A DNA stretch of 64,000 nt from Anaerosolibacter carboniphilus (GCF_014205875.1 NZ_JACHEN010000028.1:1-64000), one strand, 5' to 3'. Positions 43,701-53,355 are shown, numbered from the stretch's first letter. The notes: a model not told the origin generated them from the sequence alone. Program-made: numbers and translations.

Positions 43701-44334
43701 CCTTCTCACTTTGTATTCGTAATGGTTCTATCCTAGATTCTAATTCGCTGATAATATCATCTAGTCTTGTAAGGTTTTGTTTGGTATTTTCAAGTTTTTT
43801 CTCGGCTTCTTCTTTCCTCGTTTTATATTTTACAATCCCTGCTGCCTCTTCGAAGAGCAGCCTTCTATTTTCCGATTTATTGCTTAAAATATCATCTATT
43901 TTCCCTTGTCCAATAATTGAATATCCATCAATCCCTACACCCGTGTCCATAAAAATTTCTTTAATATCCTTTAATCGGCAAAGAGATTTATTCAAATAGT
44001 ATTCGCTTTCTCCCGATCGATAAACTCTTCTCGTAACGGTTACTTCAGAATAGTCAATAGGAAGCTTTTTTTCCGAATTATCAAGAGTCAAAGAAACTTC
44101 TGCCATACCCAGAGGTTTTCTATTCGTAGTACCAGCAAAAATGATATCCTCCATCTTGCTTCCTCTTAAAGTTTTTGCGCTCTGTTCCCCTAGCACCCAT
44201 CGAATCGCATCATTGATATTGCTCTTTCCACTTCCATTAGGTCCAACAATGCCCGTTACACCTTTTTCAAACTCTATTTCAATTCTATCGGCAAATGATT
44301 TAAAACCATGAATTTCTACTTTTTTTAGGTACAA
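40762..44334 (-). CDS. smc: Chromosome segregation ATPase Smc
   Basis: 1190 residues. The head carries Walker A GPNGSGKSN (31-39). Two long coiled coils flank a hinge (about 500-660, with VKGYAVDLTNFSEKYKEIFH). The C-terminal head has the signature LSLLSGGERALTAIA and Walker B FCILDEIEAALDEANV. With ScpA/B it condenses and separates chromosomes. I chose the TTG at 44334 (MYLKKVEIHGFKSFADR, the usual Smc start), with AGAGGTG before it; a GTG three codons upstream overlaps that site. Confidence 0.98.
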   Translation of the reverse strand: MYLKKVEIHGFKSFADRIEIEFEKGVTGIVGPNGSGKSNINDAIRWVLGEQSAKTLRGSKMEDIIFAGTTNRKPLGMAEVSLTLDNSEKKLPIDYSEVTVTRRVYRSGESEYYLNKSLCRLKDIKEIFMDTGVGIDGYSIIGQGKIDDILSNKSENRRLLFEEAAGIVKYKTRKEEAEKKLENTKQNLTRLDDIISELESRIEPLRIQSEKAKKYKTYKDELSVLEINMLVKELEDLKSKIETMQEQGQIITNQLTGYLNDKKDIEAKYKEFKGQLEELDQSIQLLQSNIFETMHTMDRKNGELELCKEKIIHGDRDTSRLDREIHEMEQNREAILLQVKESESNLKDLEGILSQDQEILSTKLHEFQKITAAIEQQEEEMERSKGNVIEILNEIASKKSDLNSSITLNNNIVKRENQVLPEKESLILKKETLLTELKEKENTLLEIVDKHEELIKSKHDLHDRSQDLKSKLDKLKKEHDNTKQKTQQCLTRKNLLQEMQNEYEGFHKSVRNTLHETKKNSALGAGIYGVVAELVDVQKEYEIAIEVALGSAMQNIICQKAEDANRVINYLKKHNLGRVTFLPIDTVKTNEYITKQKNEIFKFPGVKGYAVDLTNFSEKYKEIFHYLLGRVVIVDTIENGINFSKKCEQKYRIVSLDGDVINPGGAITGGSYSSKTLNLLSRKREIDELNQSLTLFQRQCDEYEKEIMNLESETQGLLTQMDEKDQQIKKNEIDQINCNNILNQYKREIHGFEENIQRVENELEQLTKDRLETEKNIENQKLEIKILESRQLEIEKSVSSNKNSYEEERALKDLLNSEVTNLKVGLASLEQRKQNLMLNLQGLYNTIKELEKNRQTKDAEKEILKESKGKYIEQQEQLELEIKDIEVLKKQYEFNLSQLKGKRTEVDDSFKNMEHQLEKINETIADLQDSNHKLEVRLTRLEMQQESFCNRLWEEYEITYGEALKQKRDDINFTEASKQIKILKDRIKDLGSINLNSIEEYEEVQERYGFLSAQKEDLIQAKDSLQKVIKEMEGTMKAQFIEYFCRIKDNFDHVFKKLFGGGRAELRLEDETDILNTGIEIIAQPPGKKLQNLSLLSGGERALTAIALLFSILMVKPTPFCILDEIEAALDEANVYRYASFLREFASDTQFIVVTHRKGTMESVDALYGVTMQEQGISKLVSVKLTEKAS

Positions 44335-44486
44335 GCATAACACCTCTTTTTTAAATAATTACTGCTAATAATTTTACCATATATCTTACCATATTAAAAT
44401 AAGAACAACATCCTGCTTTCATATGCCAAGGTCAGTTAGTTCAGCCTATATCATATTCACTCCTACACAGTGAGCCTAGACAAATT

Positions 44487-44537
44487 GTAATATGATATAT
44501 AGCCTGTCCATTAAGAACAGGCTATATATCATATTAC
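44487..44537. terminator. Perfect 21-base hairpin between the radical-SAM gene and smc
   Basis: Stem arms 44487-44507 and 44517-44537 are exact complements around a 9-base loop, 41 bases past the stop at 44579. A partial copy of the arm (GCCTATATCATATTCAC) lies at 44443-44460. There is no strong U-tract; probable terminator or processing signal. Confidence 0.6.
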
Positions 44538-44578
44538 ATAGGACAGAAAATAGATTAGATTATAGATTCATACTCTCC

Positions 44579-45601
44579 TCAAATGATCTTAATCTCTCCA
44601 AAGTCTAATAAATCATTTCCCGAAATACGGATACGCCCAATGCCATATTTGTTTCGAACATACTCCATGTTGGATTTTTTTTGTCCGACAAGGCTTGAAA
44701 TATAATGGGAATGTACCTGTACTTCAACCATGCTCTTATTGCATATTCCTTCACTTACAAAAGCTTCATCTAACACATCTTTATAGACTGCCGATTCCAC
44801 CATTTGCCTAAAGGCTGGGTGAAATGGCCCAGCAACAATTTCTTTCCCAATAGCAACACTTTCAGTCGTCTGCAATCCTAAGCGAATAATGGGTATGTTT
44901 GCAACTTTGAATCTTAACAATAGATTTTTACAAATATCTACTGCCTCATCTAAATCAATTGGACGATAGCGACCTGATAAATACAACTTCTCCAATTCGG
45001 TATCGTGAATGATGACCGTAGGATATATTCTAACAAAATCAGGCTTTAAATCAATAATGGTATCTGCTGTATAATACATTTTATCCCTTGTATCTCCAGG
45101 CAGTCCTATCATCATCTGTAATCCTAATTGAACATTATGGGCACGTATTAATCCTACTGCTCTTATCACATCCATTGCATTATGGCCCCTGCAACTCATT
45201 TTTAAAATCTCATCGTCCATGGATTGGACACCCAATTCAATCGTAGAAACGCCGTAGCGGATCAGCAAAGACATAATTTCTTCGCTAATATAATCTGGTC
45301 TTGTTGATACTCTTATGGTCTTGATATAGCCTTTTTCCTTCCAATTTGCTGCGATAGACAATAATTTCTTTTGCTGTTCTATTTCAATTCCCGTAAAGCT
45401 TCCACCAAAGAAAGCTATTTCTATATGCTGCGCCAACGGATCGGATATCGTTGCTATAAACTGAGCTATCCTTTCATTCACCTCTAACTCAGTTAGTACG
45501 TTAGCTTGTCCAGTGATTTTTTTTTGATTGCAAAATATACAGTCAAAAGGGCACCCATGGTGGGGCACAAAAACAGGGATGATGTAATGACGCTTCCCCA
45601 T
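44579..45601 (-). CDS. Elp3-like radical SAM protein
   Basis: 340 residues. The iron-sulfur motif CPFDCIFC (C17, C21, C24) binds the 4Fe-4S cluster that cleaves SAM. The downstream AFFGGSFTGIE, VSTRPDYISEE and LGVQSMDDEILKMSCRGHNA follow the pattern of the Elp3/YhcC-like group. The Elp3 acetyltransferase domain is absent. Located between rnc and smc, as in many clostridia. tRNA modification is the best guess. Confidence 0.88.
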   Translation of the reverse strand: MGKRHYIIPVFVPHHGCPFDCIFCNQKKITGQANVLTELEVNERIAQFIATISDPLAQHIEIAFFGGSFTGIEIEQQKKLLSIAANWKEKGYIKTIRVSTRPDYISEEIMSLLIRYGVSTIELGVQSMDDEILKMSCRGHNAMDVIRAVGLIRAHNVQLGLQMMIGLPGDTRDKMYYTADTIIDLKPDFVRIYPTVIIHDTELEKLYLSGRYRPIDLDEAVDICKNLLLRFKVANIPIIRLGLQTTESVAIGKEIVAGPFHPAFRQMVESAVYKDVLDEAFVSEGICNKSMVEVQVHSHYISSLVGQKKSNMEYVRNKYGIGRIRISGNDLLDFGEIKII

Positions 45602-45604
45602 GAT

Positions 45605-46312
45605 CTAAACCTCTTTTAAGGCTTCTCTTGCAGCATTTTGTTCAGCCTCTTTTTTACTCTTTCCTGATCCTACACCAACAATTTTTTCGCCAATTCTCAC
45701 ATGGACATGAAAAATCTTATCATGATCTGGCCCTTCTTCGCCAATTACTTCATAGGTGATCTTATCAGTATGCTCGCTTTGAATTAATTCTTGTAAATGA
45801 GTCTTATAGTCCTGATGTATTCTGCCATGAATGGCATCATCAATCGTTTCTTTTAAATTATCAAGGATGAATGTCTTTGCCTTTTCAATGCCACCATCTA
45901 AATATATGGCACCAATGATGGCTTCGAATGCATCGGCCAGTATTGAGACTCTTCCCCTACCTCCAGTAACGTCTTCTCCTTTTCCCAATAAAATAAATTT
46001 ACCGATATCAATTTTCTTAGAGCATGCTGCCAGGGAGGGCTCACAAACGATGCTGGCCCTAATTTTTGTTAATTCCCCTTCTTGGAATGTAGATAGATTA
46101 TTGTACAAATAATCGCTAATCACAATACTTAAAACTGCATCTCCTAGAAATTCCAATCTCTCATTATATTTATAATTCTTCCGTTTATTTTCATTGGCAT
46201 AAGAACTATGGGTAAGGGATTCATTTAACAGATTTACATTATGAAACCGATAGCCTAATTTCAATTCCAGTTCTTTTAATAATGACGTATCGCTATGACT
46301 TCTGGTATGCAT
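45605..46312 (-). CDS. rnc: Ribonuclease III
   Basis: 235 residues. The nuclease domain has the signature ERLEFLGDAVLSIVIS and the second metal site DAFEAIIGAIYLDGG. A double-stranded-RNA-binding domain (about 160-233) ends in SGKSKKEAEQNAAREAL. It processes rRNA precursors and double-stranded RNAs. The start follows GGAGGTAG. Three bases from the radical-SAM gene. Confidence 0.98.
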   Translation of the reverse strand: MHTRSHSDTSLLKELELKLGYRFHNVNLLNESLTHSSYANENKRKNYKYNERLEFLGDAVLSIVISDYLYNNLSTFQEGELTKIRASIVCEPSLAACSKKIDIGKFILLGKGEDVTGGRGRVSILADAFEAIIGAIYLDGGIEKAKTFILDNLKETIDDAIHGRIHQDYKTHLQELIQSEHTDKITYEVIGEEGPDHDKIFHVHVRIGEKIVGVGSGKSKKEAEQNAAREALKEV

Positions 46313-46401
46313 TTCTACCTCCTAAAAACAAATGTTTTTATACACTATTACTTATTGTACACCTTTTCTTAGAATTTTAAAAGAAGACACAAAGAGGTTA
46401 A

Positions 46402-46430
46402 AGAAAAAAGAGAGACCTAAAGGTCTCTCT
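46402..46430 (-). terminator. Terminator overlapping the fabF stop
   Basis: Minus strand: perfect 10-base stem AGAGAGACCT / AGGTCTCTCT (46421-46430, 46409-46418) with a 2-base loop, then TTTTTCTT. It ends the fab operon. Confidence 0.9.
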
Positions 46431-47667
46431 ACTCATACTTCTTTATGATAATTGAAGCGTTATGTCCACCAAATCCTAATGAATTCGATAACGTATACCT
46501 AACATTTCTTTCCTTTCCATGGTTTGCTACATAATCTAAATCACACTCAGGATCTGGCGTCGTATAATTGATGGTAGGAGGAAGGAAGCTTTCATTGATC
46601 GCCATGATACAAGCAATCGCTTCTATCCCACCAGCAGCCCCTAAAAGATGCCCTGTCATCGATTTCGTTGAGCTTACAGCTAATTTGTATGCATGGTCTC
46701 CGAATAAAGATTTGATTGCCATGGTTTCAAATTTATCATTGTAGGGCGTAGACGTCCCATGGGCATTAATGTAGTCAATATCCTCGGGAGAAATATTGGC
46801 ATCATTTAAAGCGTTTTTCATGGATCTAGCAGCTCCTTCACCTTCTGGAGCTGGCGCTGTTATATGGTATGCATCTGCACTCATGCCATATCCAACAACT
46901 TCAGCATAAATATTGGCTCCTCGCTTTATAGCATGCTCTAACTCTTCCACTATAAGTATCCCTGCTCCTTCACCCATAACAAATCCATCACGATCCTTAT
47001 CAAAAGGTCTGCTCGCCGCAGCAGGGTCATCATTGCGAGTTGACATAGCTTTCATAGAACAAAAACCGGCGACGGATAAAGGCGTAATGGAAGCCTCTGC
47101 ACCGCCTGTAATCATAATATCGGCATCTCCTCTTTGAATAATCCTAAAGGCTTCCCCTATAGAATTCGTCGAAGATGCACAAGCAGTAACGATAGTTGTA
47201 TTTGGACCTTTTGCGCCAAATGCCATGGAGACTTGCCCAGCGCCAATATTAGAAATCATCATAGGAATAAAAAATGGGCTTACCCTTCCTGGTCCTTTTG
47301 TCATTAATTTTTCATGTTCTCTTTCTAGGGTTTCAATACCTCCGATTCCTGATCCCAGCACCACTCCAAAACGGTAGGCATCTACTTCATCCACGTTTAA
47401 TGCAGCATCTTCTAACGCCATTTTTGAAGCAGCTACCGCGAATTGCGTAAATCTATCCATTCTTTTTGCTTCTTTTTTGTCAATATATACATTGGGATCA
47501 AAATCCTTTACTTCTGCAGCTATCTGCGTATCATATTCTGATGCATCGAATTTGGTAATCTTATCGATCCCGCTCTTTCCTGCCTTTAAAGCTGTCCAGA
47601 ATGAATCTTTACCAGTTCCTATGGGAGTAATGGCCCCAATACCTGTTACTACAACTCTTTTCTTCAA
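46429..47667 (-). CDS. fabF: Beta-ketoacyl-ACP synthase II
   Basis: 412 residues, thiolase-fold condensing enzyme. The active-site Cys is C163 in TACASSTNS, and the two His are in [11 protein letters not shown] and [10 protein letters not shown]. It elongates acyl-ACP with malonyl-ACP. The start is TTG with GGGAGG upstream. Last gene of the fapR operon, 117 bases after acpP, with a stem (47749-47779) in the spacer that may separate stable acpP mRNA. Confidence 0.98.
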   Translation of the reverse strand: MKKRVVVTGIGAITPIGTGKDSFWTALKAGKSGIDKITKFDASEYDTQIAAEVKDFDPNVYIDKKEAKRMDRFTQFAVAASKMALEDAALNVDEVDAYRFGVVLGSGIGGIETLEREHEKLMTKGPGRVSPFFIPMMISNIGAGQVSMAFGAKGPNTTIVTACASSTNSIGEAFRIIQRGDADIMITGGAEASITPLSVAGFCSMKAMSTRNDDPAAASRPFDKDRDGFVMGEGAGILIVEELEHAIKRGANIYAEVVGYGMSADAYHITAPAPEGEGAARSMKNALNDANISPEDIDYINAHGTSTPYNDKFETMAIKSLFGDHAYKLAVSSTKSMTGHLLGAAGGIEAIACIMAINESFLPPTINYTTPDPECDLDYVANHGKERNVRYTLSNSLGFGGHNASIIIKKYE

Positions 47668-47784
47668 TGTTAAAACCTCCCTTTTAAAGTTTGGCGATTC
47701 TTATCTATATAAAATTGAATGAGTGCATTCAAAAATTTTAGGAATTTAGGCCCTGACCTAATCGATTGTCAGGACCCATAAGTA

Positions 47785-48015
47785 TTATTTATGCTCTTCG
47801 ATATATTTTGCGATATCTCCAATATTTTTAAACTTCTCAGCATCCTCATCTGGGATCTCCACGCTGAATTCATCTTCAAGAGCCATAATGATTTCGACAG
47901 CATCCAGAGAGTCCGCTTCAAGATCCTTCATCAAAGAAGTTTCTAGTGTAATGTCCTCTGTACTATCAAGACCTAATTGTTCAGCAATGATTTCTACTAC
48001 CTTATCAAATACCAT
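47785..48015 (-). CDS. acpP: Acyl carrier protein
   Basis: 76 residues. The 4'-phosphopantetheine serine is S36 in ADSLDAVE. The sequence is highly acidic, as typical. It carries growing acyl chains for FabD/H/F/G/K. The start follows GGAGGAGGTG. Confidence 0.98.
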   Translation of the reverse strand: MVFDKVVEIIAEQLGLDSTEDITLETSLMKDLEADSLDAVEIIMALEDEFSVEIPDEDAEKFKNIGDIAKYIEEHK

Positions 48016-48049
48016 TTGTTTTCACCTCCTCCCACCAGTGCTTAAAATC

Positions 48050-48793
48050 TTACATTACCATTCCACCATCTACATGAAGTACTTGCCCCGTAATATATTT
48101 GGCCGCATCGGAACATAGGAATGCAACAACATTTGCCACATCCTCCGGCGTACCCAACTGTTTCATAGGAATATTATTCATTAATACCTCTTTCACTTCT
48201 TCCGTTAATACATCAGTCATTTCTGTTTGAATAAATCCTGGCGCCACAGCATTCACATTGATGCCTCTCGTTGCCAATTCCTTAGCAACCGATTTTGTAA
48301 AGCCAATGATTCCTGCTTTAGATGCAGCATAATTTGCCTGCCCCACATTTCCCATGACCCCTACAACAGATGCGATATTAACAATCTTTCCGCTTCTTTG
48401 TTTCATCATTTTGCGTGTTACAGCCTTGGTACAATTAAATGTGCCCTTTAAATTAATTTCCATTACTTGATCCCAATCCTCGTCTTTCATTTTCATCAAC
48501 AAGGTATCCCTTGTGATTCCTGCATTGTTGATCAAGATATCAATAGTTGAAAATCTTTCTTCAACCTCTTGCATCATTTTTTGTATCTGCTCACTGTCGG
48601 AAACATTAGCTTGAATTGCCACTGCTTCTCTGCCCATTTCCTTTACTAACGCCACCACTTCTTCTGCTTTTTGTGGTGCGCTTGTATAGTTTACCACAAT
48701 ATTGGCACCCATTTCTGCTAATTTTAAAGCGATGGCTCGTCCAATTCCCCTTGAACCACCCGTAACAACAGCAGTTTTCCCTAGTAAAGTCAT
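48050..48793 (-). CDS. fabG: 3-oxoacyl-ACP reductase
   Basis: 247 residues, short-chain dehydrogenase. The cofactor motif TGGSRGIG is at 11-18, NNAG at 89-92, and the catalytic S142, Y155 and K159 are in place. It reduces 3-oxoacyl-ACP with NADPH. Between fabD and acpP, with short spacers. Confidence 0.97.
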   Translation of the reverse strand: MTLLGKTAVVTGGSRGIGRAIALKLAEMGANIVVNYTSAPQKAEEVVALVKEMGREAVAIQANVSDSEQIQKMMQEVEERFSTIDILINNAGITRDTLLMKMKDEDWDQVMEINLKGTFNCTKAVTRKMMKQRSGKIVNIASVVGVMGNVGQANYAASKAGIIGFTKSVAKELATRGINVNAVAPGFIQTEMTDVLTEEVKEVLMNNIPMKQLGTPEDVANVVAFLCSDAAKYITGQVLHVDGGMVM

Positions 48794-48804
48794 TTTTTTC
48801 CCTC

Positions 48805-49755
48805 CTACTTTGTAGATAAATTTTCAATTACATTCTCTAATGATTCTTTATCTTCAACATTGAATATTCGTATGGACTCTTTAGATTTTTTCGTAATTTT
48901 TTTAATGAATTGACTCAAGGATTTCCCTGGGCCAATCTCTATAAAGGTATCCACGCCGTCCGCTAGCATCCGATCCACCGTATCTTCCCAAAGCACTGAT
49001 TTACTTACCTGCTCTACCAACAGCCCCTTTACAGCAGAAGATCCACCATAGTAATCTGCATTTGCATTCGCAATTACTGGAATATTAAAAGCATCAATGT
49101 CTATTTGATCCAATTCTATCGCTAGCTTTTCTCCTGCAGGAACAAGCATAGAACAGTGAAACGGCGCACTTACAGGAAGAATTACAGCCTTCAAAGCGCC
49201 AAATTCCTTCGCATACTCACATGCCTTTTCTACAGCTTCTACCTCCCCAGATATAACAATTTGACCCGGACTGTTAAAGTTGGCCGCCTCAACAATACCA
49301 TAGGGTTTTGCTTTTTCAAGGGCATTTTCCAAAGCATCCCTTTCCATACCTAATATTGCAGCCATCGTCCCTTTTCCTATGGGAACCGCCTCCTGCATGT
49401 ATTTCCCTCTTTTTTTAACCAAAGCCACAGCATCTTCAAACTTTAGAACGCCAGCAATAACTAAGGAGGCATATTCTCCCAAGCTTAATCCGGCTGTTAT
49501 ATCTGCCTTCAATCCTTTTTCTTCTAGTACTTTCGCCATGGCAATACAAGTGGTTAAAATGGACGGCTGTGTATTTTCTGTCTTTTTCAACTCTTCTTCT
49601 GGGCCTTCAAAGCACAGCTTCTTCATATCATAACCTACTGCGTTGCTGGCTAAGTCAAAAATCTCATTGGCTGTATTATAGTTTTCTACAATGTCTTTTC
49701 CCATACCAACATATTGTGCTCCCTGACCTGGAAAAACAAAAGCAACTTTTCCCAT
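48805..49755 (-). CDS. fabD: Malonyl-CoA:ACP transacylase
   Basis: 316 residues. The catalytic serine is S91 in GLSLGEY (89-95), the histidine H200 in SAPFHC, and the opening is VFPGQGAQYVGMGKD. It loads malonyl groups on ACP. The start at 49755 is used because the upstream GTG is part of AAGGAGTG. Confidence 0.97.
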   Translation of the reverse strand: MGKVAFVFPGQGAQYVGMGKDIVENYNTANEIFDLASNAVGYDMKKLCFEGPEEELKKTENTQPSILTTCIAMAKVLEEKGLKADITAGLSLGEYASLVIAGVLKFEDAVALVKKRGKYMQEAVPIGKGTMAAILGMERDALENALEKAKPYGIVEAANFNSPGQIVISGEVEAVEKACEYAKEFGALKAVILPVSAPFHCSMLVPAGEKLAIELDQIDIDAFNIPVIANANADYYGGSSAVKGLLVEQVSKSVLWEDTVDRMLADGVDTFIEIGPGKSLSQFIKKITKKSKESIRIFNVEDKESLENVIENLSTK

Positions 49756-49767
49756 TCTTTTCACTCC

Positions 49768-50712
49768 TTATCTCAGTGTATGTTCCATTGCAGCATATTT
49801 CCTTTTCGCCTCATCCACCATATCTTCTATAATCGCTTTACAACTCTTAATTTCCTTAACAAGTCCAGCGATTTGACCTGCCATTACTGAGCCTTGATCC
49901 ACATCGCCTTCTATCACGGACAATCTTAACTTTCCTGCCCCTAAATTTTCTAGAACCTCCGGGCTAGATCCTGACTTTTCTAATTTTTCAAATTCCTTAG
50001 ATAGCTTGTTTTTTACAACTCTTACCGGATGACCCGTGCTTCTGCCTGTAACAACAGTATCTCGGTCCTTCGCCTTTAAAACTACATCCTTATAATTATC
50101 ATGAGCAATGCACTCTTCTGCACATATGAACCTGGTTCCTACCTGGACCCCCTCTGCACCTAGGGCAAAGGCAGCCAGCATTCCCCTACCGTCAGCTATG
50201 CCGCCAGCAGCAATTACCGGGATCGATACAGCATCTACTATCTGAGGTACCAATACCATGGTGGTTAGTTCTCCAATATGTCCACCTGCTTCTGTCCCTT
50301 CAACAATAATTGCATCAGCTCCTATTCTTTCCATTCTCTGAGCTAAAGCTACGGAAGGTACTACTGGAATTACTTTTGTGCCTATGCTTTTCAAAGTAGA
50401 CATATATTTCCCTGGATTTCCAGCACCAGTGGTAATAACCGGTACTCGTTCCTGAACAATCAACTCCATAATTTCATCCACAAAGGGAGACAATAGCATA
50501 ACATTCACACCATAAGGCTTGTTGGTTAACTTCTTTACTTTATCAATTTCATTTTTTATGATGGCTGCAGGTGCATTTCCAGCAGCAATAATCCCTAGTC
50601 CACCTGCATTAGACACAGCAGCTGCTAATTCAGCCGTAGCTACCCATGCCATTCCCCCTTGAATAATAGGGTATTGTATATTAAATAAATCACAAATCCT
50701 CGATTGAATCAT
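49768..50712 (-). CDS. fabK: Enoyl-ACP reductase II (FMN-dependent)
   Basis: 314 residues, nitronate-monooxygenase-like TIM barrel. It opens CDLFNIQYPIIQGGMAWVAT and has VEGTEAGGHIGE, IPVIAAGGIADGRG and GAEGVQVGTRFICAEE. FabK reduces enoyl-ACP and stands in for the triclosan-sensitive FabI. The start at 50712 follows AAGGGG. Placed between fabH and fabD, as in many Gram-positive fab operons. Confidence 0.95.
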   Translation of the reverse strand: MIQSRICDLFNIQYPIIQGGMAWVATAELAAAVSNAGGLGIIAAGNAPAAIIKNEIDKVKKLTNKPYGVNVMLLSPFVDEIMELIVQERVPVITTGAGNPGKYMSTLKSIGTKVIPVVPSVALAQRMERIGADAIIVEGTEAGGHIGELTTMVLVPQIVDAVSIPVIAAGGIADGRGMLAAFALGAEGVQVGTRFICAEECIAHDNYKDVVLKAKDRDTVVTGRSTGHPVRVVKNKLSKEFEKLEKSGSSPEVLENLGAGKLRLSVIEGDVDQGSVMAGQIAGLVKEIKSCKAIIEDMVDEAKRKYAAMEHTLR

Positions 50713-50730
50713 ATTCACACCCCTTAAGCT

Positions 50731-51729
50731 TTACTTATTCCATTTAATCACACTAGAACCCCATGTTAGTCCTGCTCCAAAGCCTACCATCACAATCAAA
50801 TCACCTTTTTGGATTTTTCCTTGCTTGACTGCTTCATCCAGGGCCACAGGGATGGATGCCGCTGACATGTTTCCAAATCGGTTTAAATTTACATGGACTT
50901 TATCCATAGGCAATTTCAGCTTTTTAGCTGCACCTTCAATAATTCTGATATTCGCCTGATGGGGAACTAGATAATTGATATCTTCTATAGAATATCCACT
51001 TTTTTCAATAGCTTCCTGAGAGGCTCGATTCATGATCCGAACAGCAAATTTAAAAACTTCACTTCCATCCATCTTCACTGTATGAAGCTTATTTTCTACA
51101 GATTCCAATGTGGCCGGTATTCTTGACCCGCCCCCTGGCATTGTTAGAAATTTTCCACCCTCTCCGTCAGCACCCATATATGTTGACAAAATGCCTGTAC
51201 CTTCTTCTGTAGGGCCAACAACAGCTGCACCTGCGCCATCTCCAAAAAGGACACATGTATTTCGATCTGTCCAATCAACAATTTTTGAAAGCGTTTCAGC
51301 ACCAATAACCAATGCTTTTTTATACATGCCTGTTGCGATAAATTGCTTTGCTACTGTCAATCCATAAATAAAACCAGAACATCCTGCCTCTAAATCAAAG
51401 GCAGCTGCATTCTTCGCACCAATGTTCATTTGTACAATACAAGCCGTTGAGGGAAAATTCATATCTGGTGTTACTGTTGCTACAATGATTAAATCAATCT
51501 CTTCAGGAAGTGTATCTGCATCTTTCAGAGCCCTCTTTGCAGCTTCTGTCGCCAGATCAGATGTGGCAGTCTTATCATCCGCAATATGTCTTGAGCTAAT
51601 TCCCGTACGAGTGATAATCCACTCATTTGTTGTATCCACCATTTTTTCAATATCTTGGTTGGTTAATATCTTCTCTGGCAAATAACTACCAATACCTAAA
51701 ATTCCCACTGCACTTAGCTTATTCGACAT
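50731..51729 (-). CDS. fabH: Beta-ketoacyl-ACP synthase III
   Basis: 332 residues. The active-site Cys is C117 in EAGCSGF, the His is in LVPHQANIRI and the Asn in NLNRFGNMSA. It starts fatty-acid synthesis from acyl-CoA plus malonyl-ACP and so sets branched or straight chains. I chose the ATG at 51729, with GGAGATG before it; it overlaps the plsX end by 11 bases. Confidence 0.97.
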   Translation of the reverse strand: MSNKLSAVGILGIGSYLPEKILTNQDIEKMVDTTNEWIITRTGISSRHIADDKTATSDLATEAAKRALKDADTLPEEIDLIIVATVTPDMNFPSTACIVQMNIGAKNAAAFDLEAGCSGFIYGLTVAKQFIATGMYKKALVIGAETLSKIVDWTDRNTCVLFGDGAGAAVVGPTEEGTGILSTYMGADGEGGKFLTMPGGGSRIPATLESVENKLHTVKMDGSEVFKFAVRIMNRASQEAIEKSGYSIEDINYLVPHQANIRIIEGAAKKLKLPMDKVHVNLNRFGNMSAASIPVALDEAVKQGKIQKGDLIVMVGFGAGLTWGSSVIKWNK

Positions 51730-52729
51730 TTTCTTCATCTCCTATTTTTTGAATTTCGTTGGAAATCATTCCTACAACTTCCTTCTCAGCAAAAACTTTT
51801 GCTTGCTTAATAGCATTTTTAATCGCTTTTGCATTGGAGCTGCCATGGGCCTTAATCACTGCTCCATTCACCCCAAGTAGCGGTGCACCACCATACTCCG
51901 AATAATCTAGAGTTTTCTTGAATTCTCTTAATGATGGCATCAGAATTGCAGCCCCCAGCTTATTCATAATATTTTCTGTGAACTTTTCCTTTAACATGGT
52001 AAACATGGTCATGGCGACACCTTCTGTGAGTTTTAATATAACGTTTCCAATAAATCCATCACATACAATGACATCCACAATCCCTTTTGGCAAATCTCTA
52101 GCTTCTGCATTGCCCACATAATTAAGGTCTACCTTTTGATATAAACCATGGGCATCACGAATCAGATCTGTCCCTTTGCCTTCTTCTGTGCCAATGTTTA
52201 CTAGTCCTATCGAAGGCCTTGATTTTCCTAGTACTCTTTCCGCATAAATAGATCCCATCACTCCAAACTCCAGGAGATTTCTAGCTTTGCACTCTGCATT
52301 GGCACCAGCATCTACCAGGAGAGAAATTCCTTTATGGGTCGGGTAAACCGCAGCGATAGCTGGTCGATCAATTCCCTTAATTCGTCCTACTTTAAATATG
52401 CTTCCCGCCAAGATGGCTCCAGTATTCCCAGCAGATACAAATGCATCTGCACTTCCTTCCTTTACCATATTTAGTCCCACAACCAAAGAGGAATCTTTTT
52501 TACTTCTTATGGCATGGACAGGTTTGTCTTCATTTGTAATGACTTCGGAAGCATGCTGAATATGTAATCTCGTTGAATCAAAGGTATATTTTTTCAACTC
52601 TTCTTCTAATTGATCCTGCATTCCAACTAGAATGATTTCTATTTCTAAATCATTTAGAGCCTCTACACAGCCTTTTACAATCTCTTTTGGCGCATGGTCC
52701 CCCCCCATGCCATCCACAGCAATCCGCAT
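51719..52729 (-). CDS. plsX: Phosphate acyltransferase PlsX
   Basis: 336 residues. It opens MRIAVDGMGGDHAPKEIVKG, has the SAGNTGAILAG loop and ends GAPLLGVNGAVIKAHGSSNA. It converts acyl-ACP to acyl-phosphate for PlsY, linking fatty-acid to phospholipid synthesis. Directly after fapR (2 bases), as in Bacillus. Confidence 0.98.
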   Translation of the reverse strand: MRIAVDGMGGDHAPKEIVKGCVEALNDLEIEIILVGMQDQLEEELKKYTFDSTRLHIQHASEVITNEDKPVHAIRSKKDSSLVVGLNMVKEGSADAFVSAGNTGAILAGSIFKVGRIKGIDRPAIAAVYPTHKGISLLVDAGANAECKARNLLEFGVMGSIYAERVLGKSRPSIGLVNIGTEEGKGTDLIRDAHGLYQKVDLNYVGNAEARDLPKGIVDVIVCDGFIGNVILKLTEGVAMTMFTMLKEKFTENIMNKLGAAILMPSLREFKKTLDYSEYGGAPLLGVNGAVIKAHGSSNAKAIKNAIKQAKVFAEKEVVGMISNEIQKIGDEENVE

Positions 52730-52731
52730 AG

Positions 52732-53307
52732 CTATTCCTCCTCTTCATCCCAAATTGAAACCAAAATGAATTTTCCTCTAAAAACCTGTTCTTGATTAAC
52801 AGATATTTTCACATGAACAAAATATTTATTCCCTCTAATACGTGTAACTTCTGCTTTTGCTACCAGCTTATCCCCTGCAAAAACTGGCACTCGATATTTC
52901 ATGTTTGCTACACCGCTCAATGCAACATCTGCATCTATAACCGCCATTGCCAAGGACTCTGCCATTGCAAAAATATGATGTCCCCGAACAATCTTCGTCT
53001 TTCTAAATGCCATCTCATCGGTAGTTTCCAGTATGGATATTCCGTTTTCATTTAAGTTTATGTCAATCAATTCCCCAACGATTTCTGCTTTTCCAAGGGT
53101 TTTAACCTTCCGGTAGTTCTTGGCAGCTACTTGCTTTATTCTCTCCCTTAGCTCTGGAATTCCTAGTTCTAATCGATCTAAACGGATCGTCTGAATACTT
53201 ACCCCAAAGGTTTCACAAAGCTCTTCATCCGTAACAAATGGCTCTAATTCCAGCTTTTTAAGCAATGCTGCCTGCCGTATCTGCTTCTTTCCTTTTTTGT
53301 CTGCCAA
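52732..53307 (-). CDS. fapR: Fatty-acid/phospholipid regulator FapR
   Basis: 191 residues. A winged helix (about 26-55, [20 protein letters not shown]) precedes a hot-dog fold (about 75-190, [20 protein letters not shown]). FapR represses fatty-acid and phospholipid genes and is released by malonyl-CoA. The start is most likely the TTG at 53307, with AGGTG six bases before it; a GTG nine bases upstream is the alternative. It controls its own operon through the operator at 53334-53350. Confidence 0.96.
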   Translation of the reverse strand: MADKKGKKQIRQAALLKKLELEPFVTDEELCETFGVSIQTIRLDRLELGIPELRERIKQVAAKNYRKVKTLGKAEIVGELIDINLNENGISILETTDEMAFRKTKIVRGHHIFAMAESLAMAVIDADVALSGVANMKYRVPVFAGDKLVAKAEVTRIRGNKYFVHVKISVNQEQVFRGKFILVSIWDEEEE

Positions 53308-53333
53308 TTTACTCACCTCTTTAGTACTAGTAT

Positions 53334-53350
53334 TTAGTACCTACTACTAA
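53334..53350. promoter_or_regulatory. FapR operator
   Basis: Palindrome TTAGTA-GTAGG-TACTAA, matching the known FapR site type (TTAGTAnnnnnTACTAA). It lies a few bases downstream of the -10 and covers the start point of the fapR-plsX-fab transcript. A further TTAGTAC repeat at 53321-53327 may extend it. Confidence 0.87.
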
Positions 53351-53355
53351 TATTA

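Noticed and set aside
47749-47779. Stem between acpP and fabF as an operon terminator
   Set aside because: No U-tract follows and fabF clearly belongs to the same pathway; more likely an mRNA processing or stability element.
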